A program made the position numbers and the translations under genes. A DNA stretch of 64,000 nt from Chiridota heheva (taxonomy: Eukaryota > Echinodermata > Holothuroidea > Apodida > Chiridotidae): contig JAIGNY010000088.1 of NCBI GenBank assembly GCA_020152595.1, positions 1,442,501 to 1,506,500 on the forward strand. The letters run 5' to 3'. The notes below the pieces were generated by a model, which saw nothing but the letters and a program-made list of their open reading frames with translations, had not been told where the DNA came from and ran no database searches. The stretch's first letter is position 1. Each line of letters starts with the position of its first letter. Positions 23,431 through 35,065 of the stretch are shown here, piece by piece.

Positions 23431-24490
23431 TTTTGAAAACAATTTATATAAAACATATTTTTGAAATTTCACTGAAAAACAAAACAAAAAACAGTTAAAA
23501 CAATACTAGTTTTTTCTTTGTTTTAACAGGGGTAACTGTTTTTAAGTGGTAATGAACACATCACATGTTAAAACTACTAAGGGGGTTGCTTCTAATCAAA
23601 AGGCATATAAACAATCTTATATATAATTTAATTAATATATCATTTTGTAAATTGGAGATCAATTGGGGGGGGGGAGATGTTTTTCAATTAGGATGGAAAT
23701 AGCTTTTAAATTTGCAGAAAATAATGTAGGTTATTGGAGTTGAAAAGTTATTTCTTGAGTCCAGCAACTTTTATCATAAAAATTATTTTTATATTCAATA
23801 ATATTTTAAAAATAGAAATTAATGAAAGGTATAAACTGTCCTAAATTGTTCAGCTAAGAACACATCATTAAATATTTGTCTCTTTGCAGAATTAAAAACT
23901 ATTTGTCCCCAAGTTTGATACTTTGCAGTTCAGTACCAATCAAAAGTAGCCTAAACACTTGAGTATTGTGACAGTGTAGTTTTATCATCTTGAAATTAAA
24001 ACTTGAACTTTGATTTCAATTTCTGTCGACCCCTTCTGGGATATGAAAGATAAAGTACCTGTGAGCTTTTAGTAGTAGTGCGCCTATTAGTATTGTATCA
24101 CCTCATAAGTATGAAAGCCCTGAACTCAAAACCAGACTGGCACTGGCAGACGTTAACAATCACTTTCCATTATTAAATCAGAGCCTGTATACATCTTCTA
24201 CAACCACCTGGTGAGTTTTATCAGGGAGTTGAAGGTTTCTTTCAAGATTACCCATTTTTGGCTCACTCATGACCAGTATATGTAAAGATATATCCACTGA
24301 CTTTAAAATTCCATTGATTTAAATGCAAACTATGTTTGCCTACCATGTTATTGCATTATGACTTAACGTTAGAGCCTAGTGTTATGTAAATTTTTACTAC
24401 AGACAGTAATCATTCAGATTGGGCAAACTTTCCAGAAAATATGTGCACATGGGAGTTAGTTGGTAGGTTTACCAAGATTTATAAGATCGC
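23431..24490. other. no gene recognised
   Basis: AT-rich unique-looking interior of the 11.4-kb segment, without coding-like frames. Confidence 0.5.
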
Positions 24491-24494
24491 AACA

Positions 24495-24625
24495 GACCTC
24501 CACTAGGTCAAGTGGCCCACAGCCGTTTTAACCAGTCGTGGAGTATTGGTTGGAGACCAACCGGGAATCCAGCCTGGGACGCTAAATTAGAAAGATGAAG
24601 CTTTACTACACTGCCACACTGACAT
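24495..24625 (-). mobile_element. degenerate tRNA-derived SINE
   Basis: On the minus strand CAGTGTGGCAGTGTAGTAAA (A-box like) is followed after about 35 bases by GGCTGGATTCCCGG (B-box like) and a body containing AACCAATACTCCACGACTGG. The translation QCGSVVKLHLSN across it is a SINE artefact. No copy elsewhere in the window was recognised. Confidence 0.6.
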
Positions 24626-24629
24626 ATGG

Positions 24630-24790
24630 GTTTTGGGAGTGGGGTCAATGATTTGGTTTGGGATTCGGGAGTGGGAGGGTCCATGATTTGGGATTCACAG
24701 CGGCATGATTTGGTATTCACAGGAGCATGATTTGTGATTGGGGGGTGGTTGGTTAGTCTGTGATTTGGGATTCGGGAAGGAGGGGGGGAA
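24630..24790. repeat. ~30-bp minisatellite, GATTTGGGATTC type
   Basis: Units such as CATGATTTGGGATTCACAGC and GATTTGGTTTGGGATTCGGG recur five or six times. The same core, inverted, makes the arrays at 53200-53450 and 54590-54910. The sequence CATATTTTCTGGAACTGC follows at 25317 here and occurs again at 53537. Confidence 0.7.
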
Positions 24791-25499
24791 GGTGTTTTGG
24801 GCAACAGCTGCTAAGTAGACCTAGGCCTGCTCCTCATAGCCTGCTTCATGCTCCACAGACTTTGGGAATTAATTGATGTTGCAGAATATGTTTCTATTGT
24901 CAAGCAGACATTCTCTGTTTTGCATCCGTGGCCCCACAGACTTTTTGAATGAAATTTACCCAAAACCCTCTGGTTCAGCTCTGTGACTCCACAGACTTTT
25001 GGGCTTAAATTATTCTTGTGATGAGAATTTGACATAATCCCACACATGCACCCTAGAGCGGTTTCATGCTTTTGATGGGAATTTTGTCATAATCTCATAG
25101 ATGATAGATACACCCCAAAGCGGTTACGCTGGCCACACGTTTGTCCTTAGTTCAATTTGAGGAATATATTGGTAGTGTTTCACTTGTCTTGTAATTTTGA
25201 GTGCGGATTATTCTGCAATTAAGCTGGAGGGGAAGTTCATCATGATGATTGGGAGTCAGGGGGTTGTCGGCCATATCTGGAAGAGATGTCACCAATCCCC
25301 CTTCCCCCCAGTACTCATATTTTCTGGAACTGCCCATTCCTAACTTGTTCGTCAATAACTTGTATTCTATCAGGTACTTCATTTAACATTGCATTGTATT
25401 TTAAAGTGAATTATGAAAACTTGATATTTAGGGAATTGCAGGTCCATATCAATTAAGTCTACATGATTATCTCAACGGTCAGCAGTCTCAAAACATTTT

Positions 25500-25690
25500 T
25501 CTTTTCTTTTCAGGGAATGGATTTTTAAGGAATTTATCATGCAGTTTTTAAGAGTTTCATGGATGCAAGGGTTTTAAATAAGAATCATAATTCAAACAAA
25601 GTTTGAGGTTTTTCCTCTGGAGCTTAACACCAATTTATGACCCTTATGGTTGCCATTTCAAGTGTGGCCTATATGAATTCAACCACTGTG
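25500..25690 (+). repeat. one arm of the foldback repeat seen complete at 35.4-35.7 kb
   Basis: GGAATGGATTTTTAAGGAAT, GAGGTTTTTCCTCTGGAG and GGTTGCCATTTCAAGTGTGG follow the order found at 35558-35695. Here the last motif occurs once, with no 36-bp array after it. Confidence 0.85.
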
Positions 25691-25694
25691 AGTT

Positions 25695-26450
25695 GGCAAA
25701 CTCTATTGGGGATTCATAATCAAATTTGATGCTGAGGTCTGGCCTAAATCCAATTGGGCCTCCAGAGACTTCAACTGAAAATTGATTACGGATTAATTAC
25801 CAATCACTGTGGATTATTATTATTTTTTTCCATTTTAATGTGAAATCGAGCATCTGTTAATGTGATCAAGTGAAATTTTGAGTTACCCTTGAACTACTAA
25901 GTTCTAAGTCAATCACCTTTTTGTTCAGTCAATGACTTTTTTGTTTATTTATCTGTTCACTGAGATTGAGTAGCCATAGCAGGTATTTTTAGACATTGGG
26001 CATGAGTCACGTTTCCTGTTGATGTTTCACTCACATGTTGCTGGGCATTAATTAATCTACTGCTTCAACTTCTTGTTTATTTTGGTATGTTTTCTTGTAA
26101 ATCTCCAAGATTCTGTTTCCCTTGCAATTTATTGTTCATTGCAATTGCAGTATTCTTCATAGAAGAAGCTTTTATTAGGGTAATAATTAGTGTTGCTCAG
26201 TAACATTGTATTTCTGCCTGGTGATATGCCCAAATGTGCACTTTTGGTTCTTGGAGGTGATTGTACTTATATTCACTCTCTTGCCTTGACCGATAGTTGA
26301 AGACAGACAGTCAGATTTTAGCTCTGTGTTTTAAATTTGTTAAAATGGACCGGTTTTGAAGTTATTTTCTTGTTGGGAATAATATTGGTGAGTTCATTGA
26401 TTGTTTTCATACATGAATATAATTTAGAGAGATGAATTTGTATGTTTGTA
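25695..26450. other. no gene recognised
   Basis: AT-rich unique-looking sequence. Several pyrimidine-rich stretches end in AG, but no exon-like frame follows them. Confidence 0.5.
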
Positions 26451-26454
26451 ACTT

Positions 26455-27060
26455 GATATGAGCTAGATCATTTATCGTATCAGGTCTGTGATCAAGTAAT
26501 TTGTTTTAGCATAGCTCTCTCATATGTTAGTTCCGCGAACTGCATAATCACGATCGTTCTTTCAGATTAATTATCAATTCTGGCATCTGTAACAATAGAA
26601 TGGATCACTGTTAATGTCAATTATTAGGTTTATCTTATCTCTAGTTGTAATTGGAAATGAATATTCATCTTGGTAACGCAATATTCTATCGCATAACGAT
26701 CATAAGAGGTGCATTGTTTACTATTCTGTTTTGTTAAGATTTGACTTAAAACACATAAGGGCGTGATTCTTATTTATATAATTGTGACATCAGGCGTTCT
26801 GAAGATGATATAGTGCATTGTTTACTATTCTGTTTTGTTAAGATTTGACTTAAAACACATGGGAGTTGATTTTCAGGTCTGTGAGTAATTTTTTTAGCAT
26901 AGCTCTCTCATATGTTGTGTTCTTTCAGTGCATCTGTAACAATAGAAATGATCACTGGTCAATTATTAGGTTGATTCTTATTTATATAATCTTTGTGACA
27001 CTAACAAATTCTGTTTTGTTATTTGAAGAGTAAGACGTGATTCTATATAAAATGATAGAC
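26455..27060. repeat. tandemly duplicated block, period ~400 bp, partly shortened
   Basis: TTTAGCATAGCTCTCTCATA, TGTTCTTTCAGTGCATCTGT-like and CAATTATTAGGTT occur near 26504-26630 and again near 26895-26975. The piece TGCATTGTTTACTATTCTGT through TGACTTAAAACACAT occurs at 26710 and 26814. The later copies have many small deletions. Confidence 0.8.
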
Positions 27061-27064
27061 GCTC

Positions 27065-28070
27065 TGAAAGATATATTAATATGCTATGATATGATGAAAT
27101 AAAGTGATTACTTTGTATACAATCTAAGGTATTCTAATAGATTTGACTGATTAGGTCATTCTATTGTTGGATATTGGTTCACTATGATTACATTGAAGCG
27201 TGTGAGTACTAGGTGTGTGGGTAGAGTTTTACTTCTGCTCCTAATTTCCATGAATTGTTAGGATTGATTAGTCTAGGAGAGATTTTAGTAAGATTTTGAT
27301 TACCATGAAACAATATCTTTCCTTAGGCAAAATGGTCTATCAATCATTCACAGTTAACGCACACATCACCTCAGGCATATGATAAACATTTATTTTAATC
27401 ACCAGTTCAAAACAAATTTCTCCCACTAAGACACCTAACATGGATGAGTGATTTCAATCACAAAAGTGCCCTGATTACTCAACACTGGCTTTTTGTAATC
27501 TTTATACACACAAATGACCTTGGGCTACTTGGCTGTGGTGTGCATGGGAATGACAGATAAACAATCATTGTTTGGAGTGGAAACACAATACACTGAACAG
27601 GAAGTCGGGTTGATAATTGTCATACCCAAGTTTTCAGGATTAACTTAGGTGTCAGGTACAGGTAGGCTTAAAGAGAAACTTTTGGCATGACACTGGGCTA
27701 GAAATTCTGTGTGTGGTTTATGCATAATGCATTTATTCTGTATTATGTTATGCAAGTTTTTATTTCTTGTAATATCTTCAATGATATACTTGTGGTGATA
27801 TTATTGCAAACATTTTGTTAGAAACAATTTATATTTAATTTGAGATATCACAGAAAGAATCCTGAGTGAGCATTATATCATTTTTAACATGATTTACAGC
27901 CTGTGTTTTTGGTATTTCCAGATCATGATGATGACTTTTAAATCAACTTTTATGTTTAGGTTGAAAATTAAATGAATTGGGTCTTACTTTATACATTAAT
28001 AAGTGTATGGCTTTCTTTTTAAAATGTTTATCTTGGACACATTTCTAGATATTTGTTGTATTCATTTTTG
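27065..28070. other. no gene recognised
   Basis: AT-rich sequence without coding-like frames, upstream of the candidate exon at 28074. Confidence 0.5.
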
Positions 28071-28073
28071 TAG

Positions 28074-28137
28074 GTACCATGTTCCATGCCTATGCTGAGA
28101 CTTTCTTGGATATATGTATTTATGCTGTTAATGGACG
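28074..28137 (+). other. candidate signal-peptide exon
   Basis: A T-rich tract ending in TTTTTGTAG precedes a 64-base stretch that ends at a strong donor GTGAGT (28138-28143). One frame reads MPMLRLSWIYVFMLLMDG: one Arg, then a hydrophobic core of signal-peptide size, leaving one base of the next codon at the donor (phase 1, common for signal-peptide exons of secreted or receptor proteins). No following exon was recognised in the window, and this stretch lies in the 11.4-kb inserted segment. It may be chance. Confidence 0.3.
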
Positions 28138-28489
28138 GTGAGTCATATTTCTTAGCAGGATCATTTTCATGAGTCGAATAGCAAACTGTATATCAACCTA
28201 CGGTACATGATAGTTAGTATTGATGTTATTATTCATCAAGGTGTAGACTTGGAGTGAAATTTGTCAAAGTATTTTAATCATCAATTGTCGAAACAATGCC
28301 TTTGTTTTAACTTAATCAACTTGATAATTACTTTTTCTGATATGTAGAATATTTCATGGATTATAACTGTATATATTTAAATATTTCAGTTCTAGTCTGT
28401 GTGGAAATCTGTCTTGCTGGATGGATTTTGTTTTTCTGATGTACAGATTATTTTTGTATTATTCATGATAATTATGCAGATTTGGTTAA

Positions 28490-28589
28490 CCCTTACTCTA
28501 CCAGCACTTTTTTGAAAATGCGCTCCGGAGGCGGGGCCAAAGATGGGGCACCCAAAACGGCGATAATATCGCCGCGTGGTAGAGTAAGC
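28490..28589. mobile_element. 100-bp piggyBac-type MITE, copy 1
   Basis: TTAA lies at 28486-28489 and 28590-28593. The left end is CCCTTACTCTACCAGC and the right end GTGGTAGAGTAAGC, inverted apart from the eroded last bases. The interior has GGCGATAATATCGCC, a perfect dyad, and AT-poor sequence GGAGGCGGGGCC. TTAA plus CCCT-starting ends identify the piggyBac superfamily; the same end sequence bounds the larger element at 57043-59634. Confidence 0.85.
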
Positions 28590-28733
28590 TTAATCAAGGC
28601 ATGATTATTGAAGGGTCCTCTGTCTTCCAGGCAGCAGAGTCGGGCCCGTTCCGCTTCCGAGACCCGCTGGGCCGCCCACCGGGACCATGCTGCCTATATT
28701 TTCCAGTTGGCGCATTTGTTGCAGATTGATTAA

Positions 28734-28834
28734 CCCTTACTCTACTAGCACTTTTTTTTAAATGCGCTTTGGAGGCGGGGCCAAAAATGGGGCATCCAAA
28801 ACGGCATTAATATCGCCGCGTGGTAGAGCAAGGG
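28734..28834. mobile_element. 101-bp piggyBac-type MITE, copy 2
   Basis: TTAA lies at 28730-28733 and 28835-28838. Ends are CCCTTACTCTACTAGC and its inverse GTGGTAGAGCAAGGG. It is nearly identical to copy 1, in the same orientation, 140 bp downstream. GCAGATT precedes the left TTAA region of both, and a GC-rich spacer of about 136 bp separates them. Confidence 0.85.
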
Positions 28835-28839
28835 TTAAT

Positions 28840-30445
28840 GAGGGTTTTTCTGGCTTTTGGATCAATTCAAATTTTGTCTATTATTCATGCGGGAAATCAT
28901 ATTATTTGTTTGTAATGGAGAAAAGAGAATCTTTCTCTTTGATTTGTTGGTTTAAGTTATCGGAAATATGCTATTTTTGTATATGTAAACAACACTTTCA
29001 ATAAGATGTATTTCACTTTGTTTATAATTTGTTATTGCTATGTTTCAGGAGCTGTTTTGCTTGATTTAATAAATTGATGGACAGGCGATTATTTGGTCTT
29101 GGGTTTATTTACCCCGAGGCTTACTACAGTACCTCAAAGAGTGTATCTTCTCATTAATTTTTGCAAAAAAAAAGTTTTCAGCTACGAATGAACAGGCCTT
29201 GCAAAATGGTAATTGACTATTGTTTATTAAAATTGATTAAATATTCAAAGATATACTATTAAAATACAGTGATTCTCTTACTATATTAAAATCTTGTTCA
29301 ATCATATTTCAGAAAGAAAAAAAAGCAACTAGAAGCTTCAACGCCAACAAACCTCAAGAAAATAATGAGCGAAAGATTAAAGGAAAAAAAAAGTAGTTCC
29401 TCTGTTTACTGCTCTTGTAACTACACAACATTGTGAGTGGTGTAGTAATTTATCAAAAAAAAATTGGGAGTATTGTAAGGAGGAGCTTAACTCATCAAAG
29501 GAGGAAGCAGCTTGGATCCAGAAAAGACACACAGACACACACAAAAGGAGACGTTTAAGTTCAAAGTGTTAAACAAAAGACTTCAGGATCTTAGGATCAG
29601 CTCCTGTGCAAGCTTGAAAAACATTGTTCGTTAAACTGCCTCTTCATATCATCTTCATGTTATTCCTTGGAGCTTTATGGACAAAGAATGCTTACAAGTA
29701 GGGCTGTGCATTTTCGTTTATAAGCCAAAATGTTTAAACAGCCGAATTTCCATTCGTTTAAATAAACCACCAACCTTATTAAAACAAAAATCTGACCAAC
29801 TGGTTCTATCCCTACAATAACCACTGCATAACCATCGCGATGCCCTCCCAAAAATAAGCCAGGAATGCAACAAAACTTGAGAAGGGGTCTTATAGTAAGT
29901 CTTCAAATTACCCGTAAGTCTTAAAAAATAATGATCCGTGGTTGGAACCCGCTTTAATAGATGCAGAAATAACACACCAGCAAATAAATTTGCTGCAACT
30001 TGCAAGCATTTTAAAATGTTTTCAGCACTTATGACTAAAAGATTCCAAAGTATGCCATCCTGAACCAGCTATACCGTAGAAAAAATTATTCTAACCCATC
30101 CCTATTTCCAACTGTACTATATTTGATACAATCCTCTTGGAAATGGCGGAGATCTTTGCAAACCCACGCTAAAATCTTGGCAACTTTAAAACATTTTTGT
30201 TCCTTTATTTTGCAATCTTTTTCTTTTTGCACAATCTTTTTGACTCATCAACATAAATTTTGCATTTATTTGTATTTAAAAATAATACTAATCAAAGCTT
30301 TTTTGTCTGTGAATTTCTGGGTCAGTTTTTCAGCTTGTAAAACAGATGTTAACCTAGTGCAGATTTATGCATAATCAGGCCTATATAGCCTCCACATCAA
30401 GCTCTGAAAATTCAGTGAATCAAAGCCAAATATAGCCCCATTAAA
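28840..30445. other. no gene recognised
   Basis: AT-rich sequence with isolated short frames and no recognisable domain. Confidence 0.5.
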
Positions 30446-30450
30446 GCCGT

Positions 30451-30693
30451 AAGAGAGAGAGAGAGTTGAACACACAATTACAATGCTCTGAAAATTCGGT
30501 TATGATAGTACAAATGCCAAATATAGCGAGAACACAGGTATGATGCGGCCAGACATAACTAACAACCAAGTCAATGTCCACGCCTTTGATAACCAGTTGT
30601 GGTGCACTGGCGTGTCTACCCACCCCAGGATTGAACCCGGGGCCTTGTGGTCTGTAGACAGGTATAATAACCGCTACACCACAGTAGGTAGAT
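30451..30693 (-). mobile_element. tRNA-derived SINE, family A, (CT)n tail
   Basis: Reverse-strand copy of the 13928-14206 SINE: CTACCTACTGTGGTGTAGCG, GGGTTCAATCC and GGGTAGACACGCCAGTG match in order, and the body follows to TGTAATTGTGTGTTCAA. The tail here is (CT)n rather than (CGT)n. Confidence 0.9.
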
Positions 30694-30699
30694 AATTAG

Positions 30700-31555
30700 T
30701 ACGAAATTCAACTCCTGCCTTAAAAGGGATTAGATGTTAAGTTTGAATTATAAAATCCATTGAATGAGAGTTGTGAGTGTGTTTGAATGTTATTGATTTT
30801 CAATGGCAAGTGTGAATCACGAACGTTTAAACTCTTGGGAGGATTAGACTAAGCGTTTGATTGAAGGTTCGTTCGTTAAAACATTTACATTTAAACGTTT
30901 ACATGGGTAATCATCACAGCCATACTTAAAAGGATACATAACAAAATTTTCCTGCATTGGTTTTGCTGTAAATGTAATTTAAGTGAATGCTTATTGCTAC
31001 CTAAATGTTGGCATTTTTTCAACTTGATAATTGATATATTTCAGCTACTTAAAAGCATCACTTTAATACCTAACTTTGCTTCAAGAAATGAATAGCTTTG
31101 AAGTTTTTAAAAATATGGTGGCCGAAAAATTAGGGTGTTGTTTTTTACATTTTTGCGTACTTCATAGGAACATGTGCCGCATGGCTTTCATCGAATGATA
31201 CTGGGACGAAAATAAAAGCGGTAAAAAGTCGGGGCAAAATGAATAACAATGGGAATCAAAAGAAGAGTTTCTGGCATATATTTCCTTTTGGGGGGAGAAG
31301 GGGGAGGGGGGGCACTTTGACATGACAGTTGAATATCTATTGTATTTTGAATATCCATTGTACATACACAATATTTTGTAAATCTTTCTAGCATTCCGAT
31401 TAAAAAATATAATAATTAAAAAAACTTTTTCGTTGACAATTTGTGAATAGAAGTGGACTAAATTTGAACAGTTCTTCATGGGAGGGAGAAGGGGGTCTAG
31501 TAGGTCACCATGGATTGTCACTGGAGCCCGGCACTCAAACTTGTCTAGCTAGAAC
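30700..31555. other. no gene recognised
   Basis: AT-rich sequence. A G-rich block near 31290-31312 and another near 31480 occur, with no coding-like frame. Confidence 0.5.
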
Positions 31556-31559
31556 CCTG

Positions 31560-33060
31560 CTATGCATATCAATGAAATTCAATATTTTGGTACCATGAAC
31601 ATGTACACACAGGCTAACAACATAGTTATACCAAATATGACATAAAACAAACAATGCAATTGTTAAAATATAAGCATTTGAAGATTTTTACATTAAGCCT
31701 CGCCCCTACTCATTAATATACCTGATCTCACCACAAAAAACACTAAGGCTATCTGTGTACCAAATATAAACTAAATCTCATGTATCGTTCTTAAGATATT
31801 GTGTTTACCAACTCTTTTCAACAAAATCATGTTTTGCCCCACCCACTATACATATTAACAAAATTCAACATTTTGATACACATTAGCTTACAACATAATT
31901 GTACCAAATTGGAAACAAATCAGTCAGGCATGCGGTTGTTAAAATATGAACATTTCAAAATTTTACCATTAAGCTCTGCCTACTCATTAATATGCAAGAT
32001 ATCTCCACCAAAAACAATAGGGCACATCTGCGGACCATGGGCTATCTGTGTACCACATATGAACTGAATCCCATGTATCGTTCTTGAGATACTGTGTTTA
32101 TAAGTTCTTTTCAACAAAATCATGTTAAGCCCTGCCCACTCTGCATATTAGAGAAATTCAACATTTTGGTACCATGAACATGTACACACTAGCTAACATC
32201 ATACATATACCACATATGAAACAAAACAGATTTTACATTAACCATGGCTATTTGTGTACTGTACCACATATGAACTGAATCTCATGTATTGTCTTGAGAT
32301 ACAGTACTGTGTTTACAAGCTCTTTTCAACAAAATCATGTTTAAGCCTTTTGCCCACTATGCATATTAATAAAAATCAACATTTTGGTACCATAGCACTG
32401 TGGACCATGTGCTATCTGTGTACCACATATGAGCTGAATCCAGTTTACCGTTCTTTAGAAACCTGTGTTTACAAGCTCTTTTCAGCAAAATCAGATTAAG
32501 CACTGCCCACTATGCAAATTAATGAAATTTAAGAATTTTACATAATAAACATGTACACACTGGCTAACATCACAATTACACTACATATGAAAGAAAACAG
32601 GCATGCGGTTGTTAAAATATGAACATTTCCAGATTTTTACATTAAGCTTAGCCTACTTATTAATATGCATGACATAACCATCAAAAACAATTGGGCGCAT
32701 CTATGGACCATGGGCTATCTGTGTACCCCATAATATGACATGAATCTGGAGTATCATTCTTGAGATATCATGTTTACAGCTCGGCGTCACACACACATAC
32801 ATACACACATACAGTACATACATACACCCATACATACACCCATACATACACCCATACATACACCCATACATACACCCATACATACACCCATACATACACC
32901 CATACATACACCCATACATACACCCATACATACACCCATACATACACGCATACATACACACATACATACACACATACATACACACATACATACACACACA
33001 CAGTACATACACACATACGCCATCACGACCACATAGGTTCCTGATGCTATCGCTTCGGAA
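31560..33060 (+). mobile_element. hairpin-ended repeat family, copy 1, internally tandem
   Basis: Blocks of 220-370 bp repeat in order: ATTCAACATTTTGGTACCAT, AACATGTACACAC, ATGCGGTTGTTAAAATATGA, CTCATTAATATGCA, CACATCTGCGGACCATGGGC, TATCTGTGTACCACATATGA and GCTCTTTTCAACAAAATCAT. The run ends with a CATACATACACC microsatellite (32785-33015) and then GATGCTATCGCTTCGGAACC at 33039-33058. Copies at 34238-34882 and 41690-43870 end in the same hairpin-plus-GGAACC signature; there, empty paralogs show that this is the element border. No protein frame is recognised. Helitron-like mobility is inference. Confidence 0.65.
32785..33015. repeat. 12-bp minisatellite/microsatellite (CATACATACACC)n
   Basis: About ten identical 12-bp units followed by CATACATACACA variants. 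The period is a multiple of three, so it keeps frames open on both strands without being coding. Confidence 0.97.
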
Positions 33061-33064
33061 CCAA

Positions 33065-33295
33065 AAATGAAAAAATTCTAAACATTTCTGGCAAAGGATA
33101 AGAAAATATTTCCATGCCCAAGAGTGCATATCTTTTAATTATCTTTTAATTAAGTTTGATGTACTACAGTATGTAAAAACGTTTGTATTAACCTTGTCTT
33201 GTAGTAAAGTAAGGAGATGTGTAGTTATAAAAGTTTTTATAAGGTTTTAGGTCGTAGGTATCAATTTAAGGTTGAAAGAAATGTTCTTGCCTAGG
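33065..33295. other. no gene recognised
   Basis: Short spacer between the hairpin-ended repeat and the AT-rich array. Nothing coding is visible. Confidence 0.5.
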
Positions 33296-33299
33296 TGTG

Positions 33300-34088
33300 C
33301 TCTATTTCTCAGTTAAGTTTGCCATATAAAGATAATTAGCCATATACTGCATGTTAATCAAATTTTATATACCCATATAATAAACATCTATAAATCAAAT
33401 TGCTTACAGCCATAGGAAGATTTAATCATTAATTTTATATAGCCATATAAACCTATATATATATGGCCATATAAATCTGATCTATAAATCAAATTGTATA
33501 TTGCAGCAATATATAAAGATTTATATACTGTTATATAGAAAAAGGCTCATTTTATTAGGCATATTATAGAATTAGCATACATGTTAATCAAATTCTAAAC
33601 CCATATAAAGCCATATCTGTCATGCAGCTGTATGATTTATATAAATTTAGAAAAAGTCTTCTTTATAAATTGGCTAAATATGTTTCAAATCTTATACACC
33701 CATATAAAGCCACATCTGTATTAAAATCAAATTGCATGCAGCCATATAAAGATTTATATGGATTATAGAAAAGGGCTTTATTTTATAAAGCCATATAAAG
33801 AATTGGCCACATATGTGAATCAAATTTGATATACCCATATAAAGTTTTGTGTACAAAATTTCAGCACAACTTGTATACAGATTGATATGGCCCATATAAA
33901 AGTTTAAATATCAAGTATAACTTGATATATGTATCTGGTCATATCAAATTTTATATTTCTATCTGGCCATATAAAACTTTATTTTGGAATTCATATAAAT
34001 CGCATATATGGCCCATTCATGGAATTCATATCTGGGCCATATAAATTGTTATTTATATCTGGCCCATGTGTGAGATTTCTGTAAGGGT
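33300..34088. repeat. right subterminal AT-rich array
   Basis: ACCCATATAAAGCCATATCT, ATTTATATGG, GGCCATATAAA and AATCAAATT words recur with an approximate 125-135-bp period (for example near 33590, 33690 and 33830). The array runs to the terminus GATTTCTGTAAGGGT at 34074-34088. Confidence 0.8.
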
Positions 34089-35065
34089 CACTTAATGTAA
34101 TATACTACACAAAACAAATTTTTGCACACAAAATTTTTGACGACAAAATGGTGAACAAAAATTCATGGGCCTGCTACAGGCTTTGTAAATCCGATTTCCG
34201 TTACCAAGAATGGTAATTTGTTTATTCCTTTTGATAACCAGAACAAAAAGGTTTTGTAGCTCTAATGCTTTTTTATGTTTTATATGCTGATTGATTTGCA
34301 AGTTTTGTATTAACTGTCATGTTATTGCACATCGTTATAATATTTGTTCCATGATATTTATTCATATCAAGTCATCACCAAGCAAATCAATAAAATAAAA
34401 TCTGTTGACAACAATAGCATGTGCACAATAATTAACAACACTATCATAGCAAGTATGATGCAAAATCTGATAATCTGCATATCTTCAATATTGATGATCA
34501 TGGGTATATATCTGACCATTGCTTCATACACTGTGGTGCTGAATTACCATCCACATCCTTGGAAGTAAAATCTATCTCTTTCCAAAAGTACAAGAAAATC
34601 AACATATCTTACTTTCAAGAAGACCTTATGGTATCTAATTTCATTCAGGAACCATCTGACAACCTGAAGGTGCTAGTTTCACAATATGAATCATGTCTTT
34701 GTTCCGTTTTGCATGCACCCCTTCACCATGTGCTATCTGTGTACCACATATGACATGAATCCACTGTATCGTTCTTGAGATATTTCATTTACGAGCTGGC
34801 CATCATTCACACACACACACATACACACACACACATAAGCCATTATGACTGCAGAGGTTTCTGATGCTATCGCATCCGTACCAAAATCTCTTAAGATCCA
34901 GAGAAGTGCCATAAATGGATCAAAGCTTGCAGCAGGCCACATGAACATCTAAATGTCAATGTGTTGGTCACACATGATTGCAGGTTTGAGGTTTGTTTGC
35001 CCCATGCACTGTTACCAGTGTTGCTATGGTGGGTGTGGCCTATTTTTATACTTAGTGAGATTAAT
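34089..35065 (+). repeat. right half (X) of the split repeat, itself interrupted
   Basis: From 34089, CACTTAATGTAATATACTAC, ACAAAACAAATTTTTG, CAGGCTTTGTAAATCCGATT and TTTATTCCTTTTGATAA match the reverse complement of about 40240-40065. After a gap, ATAAATGGATCAAAGCTTGC, AGGCCACATGAACATCTAAA, TGTCAATGTGTTGGTCA and TTGCTATGGTGGGTGTGGCC match 40035-39900 reversed. The 34238-34882 stretch has no counterpart. Confidence 0.88.
34238..34882 (+). mobile_element. hairpin-ended repeat family, copy 2, inserted in X
   Basis: It lies between TTCCTTTTGATAA and AAAATCTCTTAAGATCC, which are adjacent in the uninterrupted copy near 40065. The end carries family motifs CATGTGCTATCTGTGTACC, ATGACATGAATCCACTGTAT, a CA-rich microsatellite and GATGCTATCGCATCCGTACC at 34867-34886. 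No terminal inverted repeat and no clear target duplication were seen. Confidence 0.7.

Larger units (their letters stand above)
22694..34088. mobile_element. 11.4-kb segment with inverted termini (candidate large transposon)
   Basis: The left end ACCCTTACAGAAATC (22694-22708) is perfectly inverted at the right end (34074-34088). The similarity extends inward as CCATATATGG versus TCACACATGG. Inside each end lies 700-800 bp of AT-rich sequence packed with ATATAAAGCC and GGCCATATA words. The left flank (22545-22693) and right flank (from 34089) are adjacent in the paralog at 39.9-40.4 kb, which has no such segment. The interior holds SINEs, piggyBac-type MITEs, tandem arrays and one exon-like segment, but no recognisable transposase. 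A convincing target duplication was not found. Alternatives are two independent insertions of an AT-rich element or a rearrangement. Confidence 0.6.

Noticed and set aside
24508-25047. Pro/Ser-rich minus-strand frames
   Set aside because: They read through the SINE and the GATTTGGGATTC minisatellite; compositional artefacts.
32701-33129. Open frames of TH, HTPI or CMYG repeats on both strands
   Set aside because: The 12-bp microsatellite has a period divisible by three and so keeps all frames open.
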